From NCBI RefSeq assembly GCF_040438925.1, contig NZ_CP159258.1, forward strand, positions 2,494,001 to 2,558,000: 64,000 bases of DNA, given 5' to 3'. This DNA comes from Pseudomonas sp. MYb327. Its GTDB lineage: Bacteria; Pseudomonadota; Gammaproteobacteria; Pseudomonadales; Pseudomonadaceae. Position 1 is the first letter of the stretch. Each line of letters starts with the position of its first letter. A program made the position numbers and the translations under genes. Under the pieces are notes generated by a model. That model was not told the DNA's origin and searched no databases. It was given only the letters and a program-made list of their open reading frames with translations. This document shows, in pieces, positions 17,377 through 25,785 of the stretch.

Positions 17377-18306
17377 TTGAACATCGATACCCGAATCAAA
17401 TTCCGTCATCTGCTGTGTTTTCTCGAGGTCGCACGCCAGGGCAGCCTGGCACGCGCCTGCGACAAGTTGGCCATCAGCCAGCCTGCGCTTTCCAAGACCC
17501 TGAAGGAACTGGAATCCCTGCTGGAAACCACGCTGTTTGAACGGAGTAAAAAGGGCTCGACATTGACCGAGGCCGGGGTAGCCTTTTTGCGCTATGCCGG
17601 GCCGAGCGTGCAATCGCTGCGCGACGGGGTCAACAGCCTGCGCTCGGGTGTTCACGAGCCGATTACGGTGCAGCTCGGAGTGCTGTCGACTGTCGAAAGC
17701 TTGTTGGTACCAGAAGTGGTCTGCCGTTTACACGCGCGACACCCCGCGCTGGTGGTCAGTGTCGTGACGGGGCCCAGTGCCTATTTGCTGTCCCGGTTGC
17801 GTGTCGGAGAGCTGGATCTGGTGGTCGGCAGAATGACCGATAGTCCGCAGATTCTCGGGCTGACGTTCGAACATCTTTACAGCGAATCCATGACCCTGGT
17901 GGTGCGCAGCGGTCATCCCGTGCTCGCCGATCCGCAGGTACAAAACAACCTTGAAGACTATCCGCTGGTGTTGCCGTCGGCGGGAACGACGATCCGCAAA
18001 TTCGCCGACAGCCTGTTTGTGCAGCACGGGATTACGCCATCGCGACAACGCCTGGAAACCCTGTCGGTCGCCCTGAGTCGACGCTATGTGCTCAGCAGTC
18101 AGGCCATTTGGGTTGCGCCGCTTGACGCCGTGCGGGAGGACTTGCGCCAAGGCGAATTGGTGGAGCTGGATCTGGGAATGCGTGAACCGGGCGGCTCCGT
18201 GGGGCTGTGCACCAACCCGGCGCTGCCGGTGACACCGGCGGCGCAGTGGTGCGTGGAGGCGCTGCGCGAGGTCGGGGGAGAATATCGTGAAGGCAAATAT
18301 CCATAA
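17377..18306 (+). CDS. pcaQ: LysR-type regulator PcaQ of protocatechuate catabolism
   Basis: 309 residues starting at TTG with AAGGA about 12 bases upstream. The helix-turn-helix is at residues 8-65 (IKFRHLLCFLEVARQGSLARACDKLAISQPALSKTLKELE). The protein matches the PcaQ/GbpR branch of LysR proteins, with the characteristic LGVLSTVESLLVPEVV and VVGRMTDSP segments. PcaQ activates pca genes in response to beta-carboxy-cis,cis-muconate or a related intermediate. Its place immediately upstream of pcaHG, in the same direction, with a PcaQ-like dyad between, supports this assignment. Confidence 0.85.
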   Translation: MNIDTRIKFRHLLCFLEVARQGSLARACDKLAISQPALSKTLKELESLLETTLFERSKKGSTLTEAGVAFLRYAGPSVQSLRDGVNSLRSGVHEPITVQLGVLSTVESLLVPEVVCRLHARHPALVVSVVTGPSAYLLSRLRVGELDLVVGRMTDSPQILGLTFEHLYSESMTLVVRSGHPVLADPQVQNNLEDYPLVLPSAGTTIRKFADSLFVQHGITPSRQRLETLSVALSRRYVLSSQAIWVAPLDAVREDLRQGELVELDLGMREPGGSVGLCTNPALPVTPAAQWCVEALREVGGEYREGKYP

Positions 18307-18323
18307 CCGTTTGGATATGGATA
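18297..18323 (+). promoter_or_regulatory. Candidate PcaQ operator before pcaHG
   Basis: A dyad ATAACC-GTTT-GGATAT (18303-18318) closely resembles the PcaQ site ATAACC-N4-GGTTAA known from rhizobia. It is embedded in larger inverted repeats: ATATCC/GGATAT (18297-18302/18313-18318) and TATCCATA/TATGGATA (18298-18305/18316-18323). It overlaps the last codons of pcaQ and lies 110 bp before the pcaH start. Confidence 0.6.
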
Positions 18324-18432
18324 AGGTCGGTTTTTTCAATTTTGTGTTGTGTCACAGCGGAGGAAACTGGGCTACGAGTCGCTGCCAGCGCAGCACCCGC
18401 CTCCGTCCCAACATAACAATAGGAAAAACGAC

Positions 18433-19152
18433 ATGTCTGATGCGCACGACAGCCGCTTCGTCATTCGTGACCGTAATTGGCATCCCAAAGCCCTGACCCC
18501 TGACTACAAGACGTCAATCCTGCGATCCCCGCGCCAGGCACTGGTGAGCATTCCCCAGTCTGTATCCGAAACCAGCGGCCCGGATTTTTCCCATCTGCAA
18601 ATGGGTCGGCACGATAACGATCTGCTGTTGAATTTCAATCACGGCAGCCTGCCCGTTGGCGAACGCATCATCGTCGCCGGTCGAGTCTGTGATCAATACG
18701 GCAAGCCAATTCCCCACACCCTGGTGGAAATGTGGCAAGCCAATGCCGGTGGTCGCTACCGGCATAAAAAAGACAGCTACCTGGCTCCGCTTGACCCGAA
18801 TTTCGGCGGCGTTGGCCGTGCCTTGACCGATCGCGATGGCAACTACAGCTTCCGCACCGTCAAACCCGGCCCGTACCCATGGCGCAATGGTCCCAACGAC
18901 TGGCGACCTGCGCACATCCACGTCTCCATCAGTGGCCCTTCGATTGCCACACGCTTGATTACCCAGCTGTATTTCGAAGGTGATCCGCTTATCCCGATGT
19001 GCCCGATCGTCAAGTCGATCGCTAATCAGGAAGCAGTGCAGAGCTTGATCGCCAAGCTTGATATGAGCATGGCCAATCCGATGGATTGCCTGGCTTATCG
19101 CTTTGATATTGTCCTGCGCGGCCAGCGCAAGACCCACTTCGAAAACTGCTGA
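18433..19152 (+). CDS. pcaH: Protocatechuate 3,4-dioxygenase beta subunit
   Basis: 239 residues. The subunit carrying the non-heme Fe(III) that cleaves protocatechuate to beta-carboxy-cis,cis-muconate in the beta-ketoadipate pathway. Iron ligands are visible: Tyr in [11 protein letters not shown], His-x-His in [10 protein letters not shown] and Tyr in TQLYFEGDP. The N-terminal PcaH extension [22 protein letters not shown] is also diagnostic. Start at 18433 with AGGA upstream; the frame is open earlier but without a family match. pcaG follows after 12 bases, so the two are cotranscribed. Confidence 0.97.
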   Translation: MSDAHDSRFVIRDRNWHPKALTPDYKTSILRSPRQALVSIPQSVSETSGPDFSHLQMGRHDNDLLLNFNHGSLPVGERIIVAGRVCDQYGKPIPHTLVEMWQANAGGRYRHKKDSYLAPLDPNFGGVGRALTDRDGNYSFRTVKPGPYPWRNGPNDWRPAHIHVSISGPSIATRLITQLYFEGDPLIPMCPIVKSIANQEAVQSLIAKLDMSMANPMDCLAYRFDIVLRGQRKTHFENC

Positions 19153-19164
19153 GGAGGCACGCAT

Positions 19165-19767
19165 ATGCCCGTTCAACTGCTGCCTGAAACCCCATCGCAA
19201 ACCGCCGGCCCATACGTGCATATCGGCCTGGCGCTGGAAGTTGCCGGCAACGCGCCGCGTGAGCAGGAAATCTGGAATGAAATGGCCAAACCCGGCGCAC
19301 CCGGGGAGCACATTTTATTGCTCGGCCATGTGTATGACGGCAATGGTCACTTGATTCGTGACGCGTTTCTGGAGTGCTGGCAGGCGAATCACGAAGGCGT
19401 CTACGACAGTGCTTACGATCTGGAAAAACCCTTTAACTGCTTTGGCCGCACCGCCACCACAGATGTCGGTGAATGGACGATCAAAACCGTGAAACCCGGT
19501 GTGGTGAAAAACGCCGCGGGCGTGCCCATGGCCGCGCATATCAACGTGTCGCTGTTTGCTCGGGGTATCAACATCCACTTGCAGACCCGCGTGTATTTCG
19601 ACGACGAACCCGAGGCGAACGCGGTGGACCCGGTCTTGAACCTGATCGAACAACCCCATCGGCGCGAATCCCTGATTGCCAAGCGCTGCACGGTCGATGG
19701 CAAGCTGGCGTACCGCTTCGATATCCATGTTCAAGGTGAATCGGAAACCGTGTTCTTCGATTTCTGA
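19165..19767 (+). CDS. pcaG: Protocatechuate 3,4-dioxygenase alpha subunit
   Basis: 200 residues, the usual PcaG length. It opens with the conserved PVQLLPETPSQTAGPYVHIGLA, contains HVYDGNGHLIRDAFLECWQANHEGVY and a degenerate active-site region HINVSLFARGINIHLQTRVYFDD that lacks the full iron-ligand set, as expected for the alpha chain that packs against PcaH and shapes the substrate pocket. GAGG precedes the start, and spacing to pcaH is 12 bases. A REP-like palindrome follows the stop. Confidence 0.97.
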   Translation: MPVQLLPETPSQTAGPYVHIGLALEVAGNAPREQEIWNEMAKPGAPGEHILLLGHVYDGNGHLIRDAFLECWQANHEGVYDSAYDLEKPFNCFGRTATTDVGEWTIKTVKPGVVKNAAGVPMAAHINVSLFARGINIHLQTRVYFDDEPEANAVDPVLNLIEQPHRRESLIAKRCTVDGKLAYRFDIHVQGESETVFFDF

Positions 19768-19782
19768 TGACGCACGGTCCTC

Positions 19783-19861
19783 TGTAGGAGCTGGCTTGCC
19801 AGCGATGGCGGCCTGACAGCCGCCCATTTTCTATCGGGGGCACAGTCCGGCTGCTCCTACA
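19783..19861. repeat. Pseudomonas REP-like palindromic repeat
   Basis: Begins TGTAGGAGCTGGCTTGCCAG and ends GCTCCTACA, the outer 9 bases being inverted copies. The TGTAGGAGC.GGCTTGCC core is a very common extragenic repeat in fluorescent pseudomonads. It lies between the convergent pcaG and DHA2 exporter genes. Confidence 0.75.
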
Positions 19862-19892
19862 AAGGAAATGCACATTCCTTGTAGGGGTACTT

Positions 19893-21284
19893 TTATGCCC
19901 GTTGCAACACCGCCTCTCCCGCCTTCGGTGGCAATCGCAGATTGTCCAGCAAGGCTATTCCCGCAATCACCGCCACACACAGGAACGTCAGCTGAAAGTC
20001 GACCGTCTGTGCGTGTCCGGCATTGCCATGGATGCTCATGGCCAGACGAAGCAGCAACGCGCCCACGGCAACCCCCATCGCCATGCTCAGTTGGAAGAAC
20101 ATGCTGAACAACGTCGAGGCATCGCTCATCTGTTCCTTGGGCACATCGGCAAAGCCCAGCGTGTTGAACGCGGTGAACTGCATTGAGCGTGACAAGCCAC
20201 CGATGAACAGAATGAACAGAATCAGCGCCCAACTCATCTGCTCATCCAACAATGCACAGGCCGCTATCGCCAGTACGCCGAGGGCGCCATTGATCATCAA
20301 CACCGGACGAAAACCCCAGCGTTGCATCACCGCCGTGGTGAACGGCTTCATTGCCAAGTTGCCGGCAAAGACCGCCAGCACCAGCAACCCCGCATCCAGA
20401 GCAGAAAGACCGAAGGCCAGTTGAAACATCAACGGCAGGAGAAACGGCAAGGTGCTGATGGCGATCCGGAAAATCGATCCGCCACAGAGGCAGACGCTGA
20501 AGGTACGAATGCCCAGAACACCCAGCGCCAGCAAGGGTTGCGCATGTCGACGCATATGTCGCCAGGACACAACACCGAGCACCACGCCTGCACAAGTGAG
20601 CAACAGCGCCGGCAGCAAATTGGCATGACCTTGCCCAAGCATTTCTACGCCGAACAGCAACGCAGCGCTGGCGCTGCCGGCCAGCAGAAAGCCGCTGAAG
20701 TCGAAGGTTCGGGAAATGGCGTGGTCTTTCTTGGGAATCAAGACGAGCGCGGCAATCAAAGCCAACAAACCCAACGGCAGATTAAGGTAGAAAATCCACG
20801 GCCAGGAAGCGTGGGTGACGATGAACCCTCCCAGGGGCGGTCCGAGCACCGGAGCAACCAGGCCGGGCCAGGTAATAAAAGAGATCGCCCTCACCAGGTC
20901 TTTTTTCTCCGTGGTGCGCAGCACTGCCAGGCGCCCCACCGGGACCATCATCGCGCCGCTGATGCCTTGCAACACGCGCGCGGCGACAAAGGTTTCCAGG
21001 CTGTCACTCATCCCGCACATCAACGAAGACAGGCTGAACAGTACGATCGCCGAGCTGAATATCAGGCGTGAGCCGAAACGATCCGCCAACCAGCCGCTGA
21101 TGGGAATGAACACCGCGACGGCGAGCATGTAAACGCTCATGCCGATGTTCACGTCCACCGCAGGCACACCAAAGGTCCTGGCCATGTCCGGCAGCGCGGT
21201 GGCGATGACCGTGGCGTCGAGGTTTTCCATGAAGAACGTGACCGCGACTAACAGGGCAATCAATGTCGAGCGGCGTTGAGACAT
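19893..21284 (-). CDS. MFS drug-type exporter, DHA2/EmrB-QacA-like
   Basis: 463 residues with a long series of membrane helices. Signatures are FFMENLDATVIATALPDMAR in the first helix, GWLADRFGSRLIFSSAIVLF in the 2-3 loop and the antiporter motif SWPWIFYLNLPLGLLALIAALVLIP. These mark proton-coupled multidrug or metabolite exporters of the inner membrane. No ribosome site stronger than GGATG is visible. A perfect dyad centred about 38 bp before the start is a likely repressor site, but no TetR gene is adjacent. Confidence 0.87.
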   Translation of the reverse strand: MSQRRSTLIALLVAVTFFMENLDATVIATALPDMARTFGVPAVDVNIGMSVYMLAVAVFIPISGWLADRFGSRLIFSSAIVLFSLSSLMCGMSDSLETFVAARVLQGISGAMMVPVGRLAVLRTTEKKDLVRAISFITWPGLVAPVLGPPLGGFIVTHASWPWIFYLNLPLGLLALIAALVLIPKKDHAISRTFDFSGFLLAGSASAALLFGVEMLGQGHANLLPALLLTCAGVVLGVVSWRHMRRHAQPLLALGVLGIRTFSVCLCGGSIFRIAISTLPFLLPLMFQLAFGLSALDAGLLVLAVFAGNLAMKPFTTAVMQRWGFRPVLMINGALGVLAIAACALLDEQMSWALILFILFIGGLSRSMQFTAFNTLGFADVPKEQMSDASTLFSMFFQLSMAMGVAVGALLLRLAMSIHGNAGHAQTVDFQLTFLCVAVIAGIALLDNLRLPPKAGEAVLQRA

Positions 21285-21313
21285 GGGTCATCCCGGGTTG
21301 GCTGCGAAATTAA

Positions 21314-21331
21314 TCGATAGTTTACTATCGA
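21314..21331. promoter_or_regulatory. Perfect dyad, candidate TetR-type operator
   Basis: TCGATAGT-TT-ACTATCGA, an 8-2-8 perfect inverted repeat, lies 30 bp upstream of the DHA2 exporter start. TetR-family repressors of efflux genes typically bind such short-spaced dyads. No TetR gene is found in the window next to it. Confidence 0.55.
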
Positions 21332-21350
21332 ACGAAACATTATGCGTTCT

Positions 21351-21382
21351 CTGTGGCGAGGGAGCTTGCTCCCTCGCCACAG
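21351..21382. repeat. Perfect extragenic palindrome, copy 1
   Basis: CTGTGGCGAGGGAGC and its inverted copy separated by TT form a 15-bp perfect stem. The inner 30 bases occur again at 43653-43682. This is a known type of dispersed hairpin in fluorescent pseudomonads and may also stop transcription from the LysR gene that follows. Confidence 0.8.
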
Positions 21383-21412
21383 GTTTGATTTTGTTTTTCT
21401 TCGTAAGCTGGG

Positions 21413-22297
21413 TCAGCCCCACCCATGAGCCTCTTCGATAAAGTGCAGTACCGCGCTCGATCGCTCATCAATCCTTGAAATCAGCGACAGTTCACTGACC
21501 ATTTCCGGTTGCGCCAACGGCATTATGCGGATGCCAGGCATGGTCAGCCGGGTCATCGTTTCCGGCACGATGCTCAGGCCGATGCCGGCGGCCACCAGCC
21601 CGGGAATGCTCATCAGCGACGGCACGTACATGATGTTCTCCGGGTGTAGCTGGTTCTGCCGGCACGCCTGGAGTGTGTGTGAGGTCAGGCCGATGCCGGC
21701 GCTGTCCTGCAAAAACACAAACTTCTCATGGCGCAGTGTCGCCAGCTCGCCGGTAAAACTGTCCGCCAGTTCATGGTTGTCCGGGATCAGCAACACAAGT
21801 CTGGACTGACTGAAATGATGGGTGCGAAGACGGTCCGGCAGGTGATCCTTGAACACCCGGGCAAAGGCCAGGTCGAGCTTGTGGTCGAGCAACATGTCGA
21901 ACTGCGCGCGAATACCCGCGTCCACGAGCGACACTTTGACTTCGGGAAACGTGCTGAAGTAATGCCGCAGCAGTTGCGGCAAGTTGGCTTCGAACAGCGC
22001 CGAGTGATAGCCAATGTTGATCTCGCCGACTTCCCCGCGCCGGGCACGCCGGGCGGCGGCAATCGCCAGATCGCTGGACTCGATGGACTGCCGCGCATGG
22101 GGCAGGAATGCTTCGCCGGCAGCAGTCAACGCCACTCCGCGATTTTCCCGTCGGAACAAGGCCAGCCCCAATTCAGCCTCAAGCGTGCGCATCAATTGAC
22201 TCAGTGCCGGTTGCGCGATTCCCAGCTGTTCAGCAGCCCGACTGAAGTGCTGCAGGTCGGCGGCAACCACAAAGGCTTTCAGGTGACGCAGTTCCAT
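21413..22297 (-). CDS. LysR-family transcriptional regulator
   Basis: 294 residues. The DNA-binding domain is at residues 1-60 (MELRHLKAFVVAADLQHFSRAAEQLGIAQPALSQLMRTLEAELG) and the effector domain fills the rest, with the usual LDLAFAR and IVPETM segments. It resembles the CatM/BenM/AlsR-like branch. It is divergent from the MHS permease gene with 166 bp between; that gap contains AT-rich sequence with TTATCTATTTG and a TCGATAAT box, and so probably holds its binding sites. It is the likely regulator of the permease-aroQ-porin unit. Confidence 0.87.
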   Translation of the reverse strand: MELRHLKAFVVAADLQHFSRAAEQLGIAQPALSQLMRTLEAELGLALFRRENRGVALTAAGEAFLPHARQSIESSDLAIAAARRARRGEVGEINIGYHSALFEANLPQLLRHYFSTFPEVKVSLVDAGIRAQFDMLLDHKLDLAFARVFKDHLPDRLRTHHFSQSRLVLLIPDNHELADSFTGELATLRHEKFVFLQDSAGIGLTSHTLQACRQNQLHPENIMYVPSLMSIPGLVAAGIGLSIVPETMTRLTMPGIRIMPLAQPEMVSELSLISRIDERSSAVLHFIEEAHGWG

Positions 22298-22463
22298 AAT
22301 CGCTATCCATAAGGCTGACTTATCTATTTGTTGTGATTTCGATAATTATTTTGCAAGCAGTATGCGCTAACGTCTACTCACTTCGACGATTCCTGCCAGC
22401 TGCATTGTCCCTGCGGAATCGGATGGGTATCCCAACACCATAAAAACAAAGACGAGCACCTTT

Positions 22464-23819
22464 ATGAGCACAACCAGTCACGAGACTCATGATTTGCGCA
22501 TGCCTCGCAAAGCGGTGACCGCCGCGACCATTGGCACCGCTCTGGAGTGGTTTGACTTCACGCTGTACGGCGCGGTGTCGGCTACTATTCTGCCCAAGCT
22601 GTTTTTCCCGGCCATGGAGCCAACCGCCGGCCTGCTCGCCTCCCTGGCAACCTTCGGTGTCGGCCTGGCGGCCCGGCCATTGGGCGCCATTACCTGTGGC
22701 TACCTGGGTGACAAACTCGGCCGCCGCAACCTGATGCTGGCCACCGTGACCATGATGGGTCTGGCTTCGGTATTGATGGGCTTGCTGCCCACCTACGGCC
22801 AGGTTGGCGTTTGGGCGCCGATCCTTCTGGTGCTGCTGCGGATCATTCAAGGCTTTGCGCTGGGCGGTGAGTCCACCGGCGCGCAACTGATGGCGCTGGA
22901 ACACGCCTCCCCCGATCGCCGCGGCCGTTATTCCGGCATGCTCGGCTTGTGCTCGCCGCTCAGTCAGATATTGGCCAACGGCGTGTTGATGGGGCTGGCC
23001 GCGACGCTTTCCAGCGAGCAATTCGAGAGTTTCGGCTGGCGAATTCCTTTCCTTATGAGCTTCGTATTGGTCGTGGTCGCGATCTTCATCCGCCTTAAAG
23101 TCGATGAAACCCCGGCCTTCGTTGCCTTGAAAAAGACTCCGGTCAAACAGGAAAAGAGCCCGCTCAAATCCGCCGTGGGCAGCCACTACAAAACCATCCT
23201 GCGCCTGATGTTGTTCTTCTGCTCGCCGGCTGCGCTGTTCTACCTGATCGTGATTTTCTCCCTCAGCTACCTGACCAAGCACTTGGGCTTTAGCCAGTCG
23301 ACCGGCTTCATGTCGCTGATGGTGGCTAACATGTGCGCGATTTTCGGTGCGCTGGCCGGTGGTTATCTGTCCGATCGTTGGGGCCGTAAAAAGGCGCTGG
23401 CATTTGGTTCGTGCATGACCTTGCTAATCCTGTTCGTCTACTTCCCGATCCTCAACACCCTGAACGTCCCCGCCATCATGGCGATCATGGGGTTGTTCCT
23501 CGGTTTCACCCAGTTCCAGAGCGGCATCCAGCCCGTGGCCTTCGCCGAAGCCTTCCCGACCCAGGTTCGCTACTCGGGTTCGGCTCTGGCCTACACCGGC
23601 GCCAACCTGGTGATCGGCGGCCCAATGCCAATGATCGCAGTCTATCTGATGAGCCAGTCGAACAACTCGCCTTGGCCTCTGGTGACGCTGTGCGCGGTGA
23701 TCAACCTGATCTCGCTGGCCATGATCGTCATCGGTCCGGAAACCCGCGGCATCGACCTGAACGCCGTCGCCAAAGACGACACCCCTGACACTCGCGCTAC
23801 CGCCATTCTTTCCAAATAA
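22464..23819 (+). CDS. MFS metabolite:H+ symporter (MHS family), probable quinate/shikimate permease
   Basis: 451 residues and 12 helices. The N-terminus ATIGTALEWFDFTLYGAVSATILPKLFFP and the motif GYLGDKLGRRNLMLATVTMMGLAS are diagnostic of the MHS family (KgtP, ProP, ShiA). The following gene is type II dehydroquinase with a 15-base gap, then an OprD porin, so a hydroaromatic acid such as quinate, shikimate or dehydroquinate is the likely substrate. The family itself covers many carboxylates, so the substrate is inferred from context. Confidence 0.85.
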   Translation: MSTTSHETHDLRMPRKAVTAATIGTALEWFDFTLYGAVSATILPKLFFPAMEPTAGLLASLATFGVGLAARPLGAITCGYLGDKLGRRNLMLATVTMMGLASVLMGLLPTYGQVGVWAPILLVLLRIIQGFALGGESTGAQLMALEHASPDRRGRYSGMLGLCSPLSQILANGVLMGLAATLSSEQFESFGWRIPFLMSFVLVVVAIFIRLKVDETPAFVALKKTPVKQEKSPLKSAVGSHYKTILRLMLFFCSPAALFYLIVIFSLSYLTKHLGFSQSTGFMSLMVANMCAIFGALAGGYLSDRWGRKKALAFGSCMTLLILFVYFPILNTLNVPAIMAIMGLFLGFTQFQSGIQPVAFAEAFPTQVRYSGSALAYTGANLVIGGPMPMIAVYLMSQSNNSPWPLVTLCAVINLISLAMIVIGPETRGIDLNAVAKDDTPDTRATAILSK

Positions 23820-23834
23820 CGCAGCAGGACGACC

Positions 23835-24290
23835 ATGAACCGCACCGTCTTCATCCTCAACGGCCCTAACCTCAACCTGCTGGGTCGTCGTGAGCCGCAC
23901 ATTTACGGCCACACCACGCTCGAACAGATCCGGCAAAGCAGTGAAAGGCTGGCCGAGGAACTTGACCTGGTATGCGACTTTCGCCAGACCAACCACGAAG
24001 GCGTGATGGTCGACTGGATTCAAGAGGCCTTTGAACAAGGTGCAGCAGTGATCATCAACCCGGCCGGCCTTTCGTTTCACTCGATTCCGGTACTGGATGC
24101 ACTGAAGCTGCTCGACGCCCCGCTGATTGAGCTGCACCTGTCGAACATCCATGCTCGGGATGAACTTCATCGTCACTCGATCATGTCGGGCGTGGTCAAT
24201 GCGGTGATCTGCGGCATGGGTGCCGACGGTTATCCCCTCGCCATCCGGGCCATTGATGACTTGCTGCGTCGTCAGGTAGCCAACCACTAA
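23835..24290 (+). CDS. aroQ: Type II 3-dehydroquinate dehydratase
   Basis: 151 residues, the family length. It converts 3-dehydroquinate to 3-dehydroshikimate. Active-site features are visible: FILNGPNLNLLGRREPHIYG (Asn, lid Arg and the catalytic Tyr), INPAGLSFHSIPVLDAL and ELHLSNIHARDELHRHS with the catalytic His. AGGA precedes the ATG. Its place between a permease and a porin and near pcaHG points to catabolic use in quinate degradation toward protocatechuate and not to aromatic amino-acid synthesis. Confidence 0.96.
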   Translation: MNRTVFILNGPNLNLLGRREPHIYGHTTLEQIRQSSERLAEELDLVCDFRQTNHEGVMVDWIQEAFEQGAAVIINPAGLSFHSIPVLDALKLLDAPLIELHLSNIHARDELHRHSIMSGVVNAVICGMGADGYPLAIRAIDDLLRRQVANH

Positions 24291-24418
24291 CACCTCGTAG
24301 CAAGACGCTTACACGGCGGTCCCTCGGCAGATTGTTGCCAGGGCCGCTTGCGCCTGAAATTCAGTCGCCAGCTGCAAAAACTGCCAGAAAAATAATAATT
24401 GAATGCGAGAAAGCCAAC

Positions 24419-25714
24419 ATGCATCACTCTGTTTTTCGCCGTAACGTACCCGCACATTACAAATTAATCGGCCTGACCCTGGCACTCAGTGCCGCCTCGG
24501 CAACTGTCGCTCATGCCGATGAAAACGCCGGTTTTATCGAGGGCGCGACCTCCACGCTCAATCTGCGCAACGCCTATATCAATCGTAATTTTGTCAATCC
24601 CGCCTACCCGAATGCTGCCGCACCACAGAACAAAGCTGAGGAATGGACGCAAAACTTCATCCTCGATACTCGCTCCGGTTACACCCAAGGGCCGGTAGGT
24701 TTCGGCGTTGATGTCCTGGGCCTTTACTCGCAAAAACTCGATGGGGGCAAAGGCACTGCCGGTACGCAACTGTTGCCTGTCCATGGTGATGGCGAGCCTG
24801 CTGACAACTTCGGGCGACTGGGCGTTGCCGCCAAAGCCAAGGTCTCAAAAACGGTGGTAAAAGTCGGTGAATGGGTCAGTACCCTGCCGATCCTCCGTTC
24901 CGATGACGGTCGCTCGCTGCCGCAAACCTTTCAAGGCGCGCAGATCACTTCCCAGGAAATCGGCGGCCTGACGTTGTACGGCGGTCAATTCCGGCAGAAC
25001 AGCCCGCGCAACGACGCCAGCATGGAAGACATGTCCATGAACGGCAAAGCCGCGTTCACATCCGATCGCTTCAACTTCGGTGGCGGTGAATACACCTTCA
25101 ACGAAAAGCGCACGACGGTCGGGGTCTGGTACGACGAACTCAAGGACATCTATCAGCAACAGTACTTCAGCCTGAGCCACAGCCAACCCGTGGGTGACTG
25201 GACGCTCGGCGCCAATATGGGCTTCTTCACCGGTAAGGAAGACGGCGCCAGCCTGGCCGGCGACATGGACAACAAGACCGCGTTCGGTTTGTTTTCCGCG
25301 AAACTGGGCGGCAACACGTTTTATGTCGGCCTGCAAAAGCTCACTGGCGACACTGCGTGGATGCGGGTCAACGGTGCCAGTGGCGGCACCTTGGCGAACG
25401 ACAGTTACAACTCCAGCTACGACAACGCACAGGAACGCTCCTGGCAGGTTCGCCATGACTATAACTTCGTCGGAATGGGTGTCCCCGGCCTGACGATGAT
25501 GAACCGCTACATCAGTGGCGACAACGTGCACACTGGCGCTATCACCGACGGCAAGGAATGGGGTCGGGAGTCGGAACTCGCTTATGTGATTCAGTCGGGC
25601 GCGTTGAAAAACCTGAGCGTCAAATGGCGAAATTCCAGCATCCGCAAAAACTTCAGCACCAACGAGTTTGACGAGAATCGTCTGTTTATCAGCTATCCGA
25701 TTTCGTTGCTGTAA
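24419..25714 (+). CDS. OprD-family outer-membrane porin
   Basis: 431 residues from the ATG at 24419. A signal peptide ends at AHA (about residue 33), then the OprD start GFIEGATSTLNLRNAYINRNF. Internal signatures include LKDIYQQQYFSLSHSQPVG and SWQVRHDYNFVGMGVPGLTMMNRYISG. The last residues are ISYPISLL, so the terminal aromatic residue usual in beta-barrels is replaced by Leu. The gene follows aroQ and probably admits the same hydroaromatic acid that the MHS permease takes up. Confidence 0.9.
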   Translation: MHHSVFRRNVPAHYKLIGLTLALSAASATVAHADENAGFIEGATSTLNLRNAYINRNFVNPAYPNAAAPQNKAEEWTQNFILDTRSGYTQGPVGFGVDVLGLYSQKLDGGKGTAGTQLLPVHGDGEPADNFGRLGVAAKAKVSKTVVKVGEWVSTLPILRSDDGRSLPQTFQGAQITSQEIGGLTLYGGQFRQNSPRNDASMEDMSMNGKAAFTSDRFNFGGGEYTFNEKRTTVGVWYDELKDIYQQQYFSLSHSQPVGDWTLGANMGFFTGKEDGASLAGDMDNKTAFGLFSAKLGGNTFYVGLQKLTGDTAWMRVNGASGGTLANDSYNSSYDNAQERSWQVRHDYNFVGMGVPGLTMMNRYISGDNVHTGAITDGKEWGRESELAYVIQSGALKNLSVKWRNSSIRKNFSTNEFDENRLFISYPISLL

Positions 25715-25720
25715 TCGGTA

Positions 25721-25767
25721 AGCAGGTTGCGTTCATCTGCTACGCAACAGGATGAACGCAGCTTGCT
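25721..25767. terminator. Long hairpin between convergent porin and epoxide hydrolase genes
   Basis: AGCAGGTTGCGTTCATC pairs with GATGAACGCAGCTTGCT over 17 positions with two G-T pairs and a 13-base loop. No long T run follows, but its position between two convergent stops suggests a bidirectional terminator. Confidence 0.5.
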
Positions 25768-25785
25768 GATCTATAGCCTTGTCAC

